The notes beneath the pieces are model-generated. The model saw only the letters and a list, made by a program, of their open reading frames with translations, did not search any database and had not been told where the DNA came from. From Flavobacterium quisquiliarum (GTDB taxonomy: Bacteria > Bacteroidota > Bacteroidia > Flavobacteriales > Flavobacteriaceae), in NCBI RefSeq assembly GCF_019308285.1, contig NZ_WWEM01000009.1, forward strand, positions 62,001-126,000: DNA of 64,000 bases. Reading direction: 5' to 3'. Shown piece after piece: positions 58,160-64,000 of this stretch. Both the position numbers and the translations under genes were made by a program. Positions within the stretch are counted from its first letter, which is position 1; every line of letters begins with the position of its first letter.

Positions 58160-58819
58160 ATGACGCCAAAAATAAGAATCCATCTCGCAGACGATCATCA
58201 GGTTTTAATTGATGGACTCTCCAACTTACTAAGAACCGTTTCTAACTTTGAATTAGTAGGAAGCTCCCTTGACGGCACCACCGTTTATGATGATATACTA
58301 TCTGATAAAGCCGACGTTTTGATTCTGGATATCAGCATGCCTAAAAAAGACGGCATTGAAACTCTAAAAGAATTTAAAGAAAAGCAATCTTCTTGTAAAG
58401 TCATTATTTTATCGAGTTATGATGATTTAAAAATCATAAAAGAAGTAATGAAACTAGGTGCAAAAGGATACCTGACAAAAAACTGCGCTGGAGAAAACAT
58501 AATCGAAGCTGTGAACGCTGTTTATCAAGGACAGGAATATTTTAGTGATGCTATTAGAGAAAAGATTTTCAATACTTTTAAAGACAATCCTAAACTAAAC
58601 CAACATATAATAATTGAAAATCCAATTTTAAGTCCCCGAGAAATTGAGATTATTATACTAATCGCTTTAGAATACAGTGGCAAAGAAATAAGTGAAAAGC
58701 TTTTTATCAGTTCTCATACGGTAGAAACACATCGCAAAAATCTTATGAAAAAGCTAAACATTAAAAGCACAATCGGCTTGGTAAAATATGCCCTAAAAAA
58801 CAATTTGATTAATCCGTAG
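58160..58819 (+). CDS. NarL-family response regulator
   Basis: A 219-residue regulator. Receiver domain with acidic pair in HLADDHQ, phospho-Asp in VLILDISMPKKDG and Lys in GAKGYLTKNCAGE; LuxR helix-turn-helix at the end (SPREIEIIILIALEYSGKEISEKLFISSHTVETHRKNLMKKL, in part). An upstream in-frame ATG at 58118 adds 14 residues, but MTPKIRIHLADDHQ at 58160 is the normal domain start. It is followed 11 bp later by its probable kinase. The signal is unknown. Confidence 0.92.
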   Translation: MTPKIRIHLADDHQVLIDGLSNLLRTVSNFELVGSSLDGTTVYDDILSDKADVLILDISMPKKDGIETLKEFKEKQSSCKVIILSSYDDLKIIKEVMKLGAKGYLTKNCAGENIIEAVNAVYQGQEYFSDAIREKIFNTFKDNPKLNQHIIIENPILSPREIEIIILIALEYSGKEISEKLFISSHTVETHRKNLMKKLNIKSTIGLVKYALKNNLINP

Positions 58820-58830
58820 AAACAAACTTT

Positions 58831-59748
58831 ATGATGGGTTTCAATTTTCTTATATCATTGTTTTTATGCATTGCTGTCAAAGGAACTTCTCTTTCGTATT
58901 ACGCTTTGGCAAATGACAGCTTGAATACGACTCAAACACAAATACAAAACAAAACGGATCAAGAGCAAATTAAAAAATCAGAGCAGTTACGAAACAAAAA
59001 AATAGTCAGTTTATCTATTTTACTGATCATTATTATCTTTCTTCTATTCTATTTCCTTTATCAAAACAACAAATTAAAACAAAAAATAAAACGAAAAGAT
59101 ACCAAGCAGAAAATCCTTCTTAACATTATTAATTCTGGTATTGACACACAGGAAATAGAACGTAAAAAAATTGCTTCTTTTCTTCATGATAACATCAATT
59201 CACTTTTATCATCGGCTGGATTACATCTAAATACTTTTACGGCACAACATGATATAAAATCTGATGAAATACAAAAAGCAAAAACCATTTTATCTGAAGC
59301 TCATGAACTTTTAAGAGATATGTCTCACGATCTTGTCCCTACTCTTTTGGTTCGTTTCGGGTTAATTTATGCCCTGGAAGATCTATGCGAAAAACACTCT
59401 AATTCTGCTATCGATTTTGAATTTTCGAGTTCAATTCCAACAAGCAAAAGGTATGTGGAAAAATTTGAAATGAAAATTTATTTCATCGTCAGTGAACTAT
59501 TCAATAATATTATCAAACACAGTCAGGCAGTAAAAGCCGAAATTCACTTAGTAGAGAAAAACGATGAATTAATATTGACGATAAATGATGATGGAATTGG
59601 TTTTAAAACGCAAACACTAAAAGATGCAGAAGGTTTTGGTTTAAACCGAATCAGAGCACGCATCAAGAAATATAAAGGTCGTTTGACCATTACTTCTAAA
59701 GAAAATAAGGGGACTAAGATAAAGATTCAAATTCCGTTGCCACATTAA
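58831..59748 (+). CDS. Sensor histidine kinase, HisKA_3 type
   Basis: A 305-residue kinase. An N-terminal hydrophobic segment (about 4-22) and a membrane helix at about 54-75 (KIVSLSILLIIIIFLLFYF) leave only some 30 residues outside the membrane, so it lacks a large sensor domain. HisKA_3 has phospho-acceptor H119 in ERKKIASFLHDNINSLLSS; HATPase_c has ELFNNIIKHSQA, NDDGIGF and GFGLNRIRARI. Partner of the preceding regulator by position. The small outer region suggests sensing within the membrane or by a partner protein. Confidence 0.9.
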   Translation: MMGFNFLISLFLCIAVKGTSLSYYALANDSLNTTQTQIQNKTDQEQIKKSEQLRNKKIVSLSILLIIIIFLLFYFLYQNNKLKQKIKRKDTKQKILLNIINSGIDTQEIERKKIASFLHDNINSLLSSAGLHLNTFTAQHDIKSDEIQKAKTILSEAHELLRDMSHDLVPTLLVRFGLIYALEDLCEKHSNSAIDFEFSSSIPTSKRYVEKFEMKIYFIVSELFNNIIKHSQAVKAEIHLVEKNDELILTINDDGIGFKTQTLKDAEGFGLNRIRARIKKYKGRLTITSKENKGTKIKIQIPLPH

Positions 59749-59750
59749 GA

Positions 59751-60254
59751 TTATTTTTCTCCAATTTCGATGATCTCCAAATCCTTGATTTTATCATCGT
59801 CAATTACAAATCGAAGCATTGTTCTCACTTTGTGAAAACCGCTTTTTCCAGCAGCGCCTGGATTCATGTGCAAAAGATTATTCTTTTTATCAAACATCAC
59901 TTTTAAGATATGAGAATGTCCGCAGATAAAAATTTTTGGCGGATTCTGAGCCATTTCTTCTTTAATATTCGGATTGTATTTTCCCGGATAGCCTCCAATA
60001 TGCGTAATCCAGACTGAGACATTCTCGCAAGAAAAACGATTGTTTAATGGAAATTCTAATCGTGCTTTAGCATCGTCGATATTCCCGTAAACTGCTCTTA
60101 ATGGTTTTAGCTTTTTAATCGTATCGGTTACAACCAAATCCCCAATATCACCCGCATGCCAAACTTCATCAGCTTGATTTACGTATTTTAAAATTGTATC
60201 GTCTATATGACTGTGGGTATCTGAGAGCAGGAGGATTTTTTTCATTTTTTTCAA
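59751..60254 (-). CDS. YfcE/MJ0936-type metallophosphodiesterase
   Basis: A 167-residue calcineurin-like phosphoesterase. Metal-binding motifs are LLLSDTHSHID, VWHAGDIGDLV, VYGNIDD, and FICGHSHILKV with HMNPGAAG near the end. Family members hydrolyse phosphodiesters such as cyclic nucleotides in vitro. Two adjacent in-frame ATGs (60254 and 60245) are possible starts; the shorter gives MKKILLLSDTHS. It is convergent with the kinase gene, with 2 bp between stop codons. Confidence 0.9.
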   Translation of the reverse strand: MKKMKKILLLSDTHSHIDDTILKYVNQADEVWHAGDIGDLVVTDTIKKLKPLRAVYGNIDDAKARLEFPLNNRFSCENVSVWITHIGGYPGKYNPNIKEEMAQNPPKIFICGHSHILKVMFDKKNNLLHMNPGAAGKSGFHKVRTMLRFVIDDDKIKDLEIIEIGEK

Positions 60255-60510
60255 AAAGGGACAAAGGTTCAGAGAGACAAAGTTACAAAGGTTTTTTTAT
60301 TTAGGAGCAAAGGTTCAGAGAGGTAAAGGGACAAAGTTTTTTTTGTAGAGATGCATCTCAATACGTCTTTCGTATTGTTTTAAAATTAATTACTTTTTTA
60401 TATGGCGCTAGACGCACTGCAGTGCGTCTCTACAGATATGCGTGATGGAAACCTTTGTCTCTTTGTTTCTTTGTTTCTCTGAAACTTTGTTCCTAAAAAG
60501 AAAGAAACTT
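60255..60510. repeat. Nested inverted repeats upstream of truA
   Basis: Outer words gggacaaaggttcagagaga and complements such as tctttgtttctctgaaactt flank an inner pair gtagagatgc / gcgtctctac and a small palindrome cgcactgcagtgcg near 60414. Several copies of 'acaaag' words are tandemly arranged on the left. No gene is seen. Confidence 0.65.
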
Positions 60511-60517
60511 TTTTTCG

Positions 60518-60525
60518 TACCTTTG
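60518..60525 (+). promoter_or_regulatory. Promoter -7 box for truA
   Basis: TACCTTTG fits TAnnTTTG, 27 bp before the GTG start of truA. The -33 element is not clear. Confidence 0.5.
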
Positions 60526-60551
60526 CCACTCTGAACCTTTTAACCTCTAAA

Positions 60552-61286
60552 GTGAGATATTTTATTCAATTTGCTTATAACGGAACACATTATCATGGCT
60601 GGCAGATACAGCCAAACGCCTCTTCTGTTCAGGAAACTTTAAATAAAGCTTTTTCGGTTTTATTGAATGAACCTATAAGTATTATGGGTGCAGGAAGAAC
60701 AGATACCGGCGTACATGCTACTGAAATGTTTGGGCATTTTGATACTGAAAAAACTTTGGATATCCCTGTTTTGGTTCATAAGCTGAATTCTTTTTTGCCA
60801 AAAGATATTGCCATTTTTGACATTATTCTGGTTCACGATGATGCGCATTGTCGATTTGATGCTACCAAACGAACGTATGAATATCATATCAATACGATTA
60901 AGAATCCGTTTTTGCAGGAATTGAGCTGGTATGTCAATCAGAAATTGGATGTGGATTTTATGAATGAAGCTGCGCAGTTATTACTAAAGTATACGGATTT
61001 TCAGTGTTTTTCGAAAACCAATACGGATGTCAATACATTTGACTGCACGATTTTTGAGGCATTTTGGAAACAGGAAGAAGGAAAACTGATTTTTACGATT
61101 TCGGCCAATAGGTTTTTGAGGAATATGGTTCGGGCCATTGTGGGAACTTTGATTAATATCGGTTTACACAAAATTAAACTGGAGGATTTAGAAAACATTA
61201 TTGCCAGCAAAAGCAGAGAAAAAGCGGGATTTTCGGTTCCGGCACATGGTTTATATTTAACCAATATTTATTACGATTACATTTAA
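60552..61286 (+). CDS. truA: tRNA pseudouridine(38-40) synthase
   Basis: A 244-residue enzyme that makes pseudouridine at positions 38-40 of tRNA. The catalytic Asp is in GAGRTDTGVHA; other markers are FAYNGTHYHGWQIQPN at the start, FDATKRTYEYHI and NRFLRNMVRAIVGTLI. The start codon is GTG at 60552 (GTG AGA TAT TTT); no ATG upstream gives the domain start. Length is normal. Confidence 0.95.
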   Translation: MRYFIQFAYNGTHYHGWQIQPNASSVQETLNKAFSVLLNEPISIMGAGRTDTGVHATEMFGHFDTEKTLDIPVLVHKLNSFLPKDIAIFDIILVHDDAHCRFDATKRTYEYHINTIKNPFLQELSWYVNQKLDVDFMNEAAQLLLKYTDFQCFSKTNTDVNTFDCTIFEAFWKQEEGKLIFTISANRFLRNMVRAIVGTLINIGLHKIKLEDLENIIASKSREKAGFSVPAHGLYLTNIYYDYI

Positions 61287-61437
61287 TAGCCCTGATTGAA
61301 GTGAAAAGCTTTTTTGAAAAAAATATTGTTTTTGTAATTTTTATGGAGCGACCAACGGAAGCTTTATAAAAATAATACAAAAACCTATTTTTGAGAAAAA
61401 CTTGAAACGGAAAGCAGGAAACAGCTCCTAAAAATAA

Positions 61438-63192
61438 ATGAAAGCAAAAGCATTCGACACAGGATTATTTAAACGAATTTTAAAATATACAAGGCCTTAT
61501 AAATGGCGTTACTACGGCGTAATTATTTTTGCCGTTTCGCTTTCTATTTTTGCCGCACTTCGTCCCTATTTACTGAAAGAAACGGTTGATGGTTATATTA
61601 AAACTCACGACAAAATGGGATTATTAATGTACATCATTTTAATGGGCGTGGTTTTACTGATGGAGGTTTTCTCTCAATTTTACTTTGTATACTGGGCCAA
61701 CTGGCTTGGACAGGATATTGTAAAAGATATTCGAACAAAACTTTTTAAGCACATTCTGAGTTTCAGAATGAAATATTTTGATTTGGTTCCGGTTGGACAG
61801 TTGGTTACGCGAGCTGTTTCGGATATTGAATCGATTGCACGTATTTTCAGTCAGGGATTGTTTATGATTATAAGCGATTTGATGAAAATGGTGGTCGTTT
61901 TGATTTTTATGTTTTATATGAACTGGAAACTGACCTGGATTGTAATCGTTGCGATGCCTATTTTGGTTTACATTACCCGAATTTTCCAACGTAAAATGCA
62001 GGTCGCTTTTGAGGAAGTAAGAACGCAGATTGCCAATATGAACTCTTTTGTTCAGGAACGTGTAACGGGAATGAAAATCGTACAGCTTTTTAACCGTGAA
62101 AAAATCGAAGCTGAAAATTTTAAAGACATCAACAACAAACATAGAGTGGCTTGGATTAAAACGATTTTGTACAATTCTATTTTCTTCCCAATTGCCGATA
62201 TTATTTCGTCTATTACTTTAGGTTTGGTTGTGGTTTATGGCGGTTTCCGAATTTTGAACGGAGATCATTTTACGACTTTTGGAGATTTGTTTTCTTATAC
62301 GATGTTTATCGGAATGTTATTTAATCCGCTGAGACAAATTGCAGATAAATTTAACGAGATGCAGTTGGGAATGATTGCAGCCAATCGTGTTTTTGATATT
62401 ATCGACACACAAGATCATATTCAGGATACAGGTAAAATTGAAGCGCCAGTTTTTAACGGAAGTATCGAATTTAAGCAAGTTCGTTTTAGTTACATTCCCG
62501 AAGAAGAAGTAATCAAAGGAATCGATTTATCGGTTTCGGCTGGGCAGACTGTTGCAATTGTAGGTTCTACAGGTGCCGGAAAATCTACGATTATTAATCT
62601 GCTAAATCGTTTTTATGAAATCAACAGCGGAACGATTTGTATTGACGGCGAAAATATCGAAAACTATACTTTAGCCTCTCTTAGAAAACAAATCGCTGTG
62701 GTTTTACAAGATGTATTTTTGTTTGCAGATACGATTTACAATAATATTACTTTGCACAATCCAGAAATTACCCGAGACATGGTAATTGATGCAGCAAAGA
62801 AAATTGGTGTTCATGATTTTATTATGAACCTGCCAAACAATTACGATTTTGATGTAAAAGAGCGTGGTGTTATGTTATCATCCGGACAACGTCAGCTGAT
62901 TGCCTTTTTACGTTCGTATGTAAGTAATCCGAGTATTTTGATTTTGGATGAGGCTACTTCTTCTATTGATACCTATTCAGAAGAAATGATTCAGCGTGCA
63001 ACGGAAACGATTACAAAAGGAAGAACTTCTATTATTATAGCACATAGATTAGCAACAATTGTAAATGCAGATAAAATTGTGGTGATGGATAAGGGATTGA
63101 TTGTTGAACAGGGAACGCATCAGGAGTTATTAACTAAAACTGATGGTTACTATAAAAATTTATATGACTCTCAGTTTGCTGTGGCAAACTAA
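61438..63192 (+). CDS. ABC transporter, fused permease and ATPase (MsbA-like)
   Basis: A 584-residue half-transporter. The permease has six membrane helices within residues 20-310; the ATPase has Walker A GSTGAGKST, Q-loop VLQDVFLF, signature LSSGQRQ (LSxGQ type), Walker B ILILDEATSS and the H-loop AHRLATI. Proteins of this size and type often export lipids or drugs. The gene stands 150 bp after truA and 16 bp before the next gene, so it may be co-transcribed with the downstream sensor. The substrate is unknown. Confidence 0.92.
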   Translation: MKAKAFDTGLFKRILKYTRPYKWRYYGVIIFAVSLSIFAALRPYLLKETVDGYIKTHDKMGLLMYIILMGVVLLMEVFSQFYFVYWANWLGQDIVKDIRTKLFKHILSFRMKYFDLVPVGQLVTRAVSDIESIARIFSQGLFMIISDLMKMVVVLIFMFYMNWKLTWIVIVAMPILVYITRIFQRKMQVAFEEVRTQIANMNSFVQERVTGMKIVQLFNREKIEAENFKDINNKHRVAWIKTILYNSIFFPIADIISSITLGLVVVYGGFRILNGDHFTTFGDLFSYTMFIGMLFNPLRQIADKFNEMQLGMIAANRVFDIIDTQDHIQDTGKIEAPVFNGSIEFKQVRFSYIPEEEVIKGIDLSVSAGQTVAIVGSTGAGKSTIINLLNRFYEINSGTICIDGENIENYTLASLRKQIAVVLQDVFLFADTIYNNITLHNPEITRDMVIDAAKKIGVHDFIMNLPNNYDFDVKERGVMLSSGQRQLIAFLRSYVSNPSILILDEATSSIDTYSEEMIQRATETITKGRTSIIIAHRLATIVNADKIVVMDKGLIVEQGTHQELLTKTDGYYKNLYDSQFAVAN

Positions 63193-63208
63193 GTCATAAT
63201 GGTATTCT

Positions 63209-64000
63209 TTGAAATTTAGATTAAAAAATATTACTTCAAGACGTGCTTTTTTAATATACGTTATTGTCTCGATTCTGGTTACGGTTACATCGGTTTACAT
63301 TTTGAGTAATCTGATTACGGATCTGACTGAAAAAGCGAACGATGATCTGGCGACGCGTAACTTCTTTAAAAAGCAGGAATTCATGTCCGAAGAGCTTACG
63401 AAGTTTTGGGAGCAGGAAAAAAGAATCGAACATGTTTTAAAAATTAGTAGTTCGGCAAATCTTGACAATAATTTGCAACTTTTGTCTTCGCTTCAGGCAA
63501 ATAATAAATTGGTTGTAAACAATTGGTTTCAGATTAATGAAAACGCTATTCATTTTGGAAACAATACTATTTCGGACGAAATTAAAAATGATGTAAAATC
63601 ATTTCTTCTTCAAAATAAAAATGCCAAACATCTCAGTGTTGTTATTCCGCAAGGAAACGAATGGGTTTGGCGCATTTATTTCAAATTAGTTTCAGAAAAT
63701 AATACGACTATAAAATACGGTTATGATATCAATCTGAGATTACTTCATAGTTATATTTCTAAAATAGACAAAACCAAAACGGCTACCAATTACGCTTTTG
63801 TTTTTGATAAAAACGGAACCTGCGTTTACCATCCCGAAATTGCTTTTCTTGGAAAGAATATTTTTAAAATCTCAGGTTTCAATCCTTCTGATACTATTTA
63901 CAGCAAAAAACAAGATTTCGCTAAAAGAACAACGTTATCTGAATTTTTGAAAGTTGATGTTATTCGTTTTACCAAAAAACTGGATATCAAACATTCCAAC
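63209..64000 (+). CDS. Membrane sensor protein with extracytoplasmic domain, N-terminal part (3' end outside window)
   Basis: An open frame from a TTG at 63209 runs to the window end without a stop: 264 residues. An ATG at 63199 is in another frame and hits a stop after six codons, so TTG is the likely start. It begins MKFRLKNITSRRAF, then has a membrane helix (about 14-35, LIYVIVSILVTVTSVYIL), then a mostly hydrophilic extracytoplasmic domain with DINLRLLHSYISK and YAFVFDKNGTCVYHPE, which resembles a Cache-type ligand-binding domain. The catalytic part (kinase, phosphatase or chemoreceptor) lies beyond the window. Confidence 0.7.
   Translation, partial: MKFRLKNITSRRAFLIYVIVSILVTVTSVYILSNLITDLTEKANDDLATRNFFKKQEFMSEELTKFWEQEKRIEHVLKISSSANLDNNLQLLSSLQANNKLVVNNWFQINENAIHFGNNTISDEIKNDVKSFLLQNKNAKHLSVVIPQGNEWVWRIYFKLVSENNTTIKYGYDINLRLLHSYISKIDKTKTATNYAFVFDKNGTCVYHPEIAFLGKNIFKISGFNPSDTIYSKKQDFAKRTTLSEFLKVDVIRFTKKLDIKHSN

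Overview
The window is AT-rich chromosomal DNA from a member of the Bacteroidota, most likely a Flavobacterium or close relative. Support comes from the SusC/SusD pairs, promoters of the Bacteroidota type (TAnnTTTG at -7, with TTG 19 bp upstream in the best cases), the lack of Shine-Dalgarno sequences, families such as DUF4202, DUF3667 and DUF4293, a Rho with a long Asn/Gln-rich insertion, and many palindromic intergenic repeats. No rRNA, tRNA, CRISPR array, insertion sequence or phage gene was seen. The window cuts a LysR regulator at the left edge and a membrane sensor protein at the right edge.

Positions 3.4-30.2 kb form a nitrate/nitrite assimilation region: nirB and nirD, a DUF4202 gene with a NarX-like sensor kinase, a NarL-like response regulator, a NarK-type transporter with a long insertion, an outer-membrane porin, an FNR-like regulator, a single-chain nitrate reductase (molybdenum domain + FAD domain + BFD iron-sulfur domain) and a rubredoxin-tailed redox protein. 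A molybdenum-cofactor and siroheme operon (moaA, moaCB, moaE, moeB-rhodanese, moaD, cobA, mobA) and divergently controlled moeA supply cofactors. The promoters of nirB, narK, nitrate reductase and moeA, and probably the response regulator, share a TACGTA/AAGTATTT-type motif at or just upstream of the -7 box, which suggests one regulon. A small unrelated block (exported protein, methyltransferase, ParE/RelE-type toxin-antitoxin) lies inside it at 13.9-15.7 kb.

Positions 30.6-50.4 kb hold two related sulfatase loci. Each starts with the same promoter and a leader of more than 400 nt, followed by susC, susD and an arylsulfatase. The first locus also carries a 39-residue membrane peptide, a fatty-acid/sterol hydroxylase, a rhodanese-thioredoxin protein, a second, membrane-anchored sulfatase and a YeiH-type putative sulfate exporter; this extra block is bracketed by two copies of one palindromic repeat. 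No glycoside hydrolase or polysaccharide lyase is present. This fits scavenging of sulfate esters better than polysaccharide breakdown.

The most interesting observation is in the two leaders. Each encodes a 28-codon peptide with a GTG or TTG start, shared residues (MKTT, YILPKK, TYN) and a terminal run of Cys codons (MC-x-CC-stop). In both copies the start of the reading frame can base-pair with the Cys codons. Further down, both leaders have a 10-codon frame and a conserved hairpin whose 3' arm holds the ATG of a second conserved mini-peptide (MARLKEHLSL). This looks like a cysteine-sensing leader/attenuator that couples sulfate-ester uptake to sulfur status; the function is inference.

Positions 50.5-64 kb are mostly housekeeping: ornithine aminotransferase, an Lrp-type regulator, a dienelactone-hydrolase-like protein, DUF3667, an M28 peptidase, Rho, DUF4293, a two-component pair, a YfcE-like phosphodiesterase, TruA and an MsbA-like ABC transporter.
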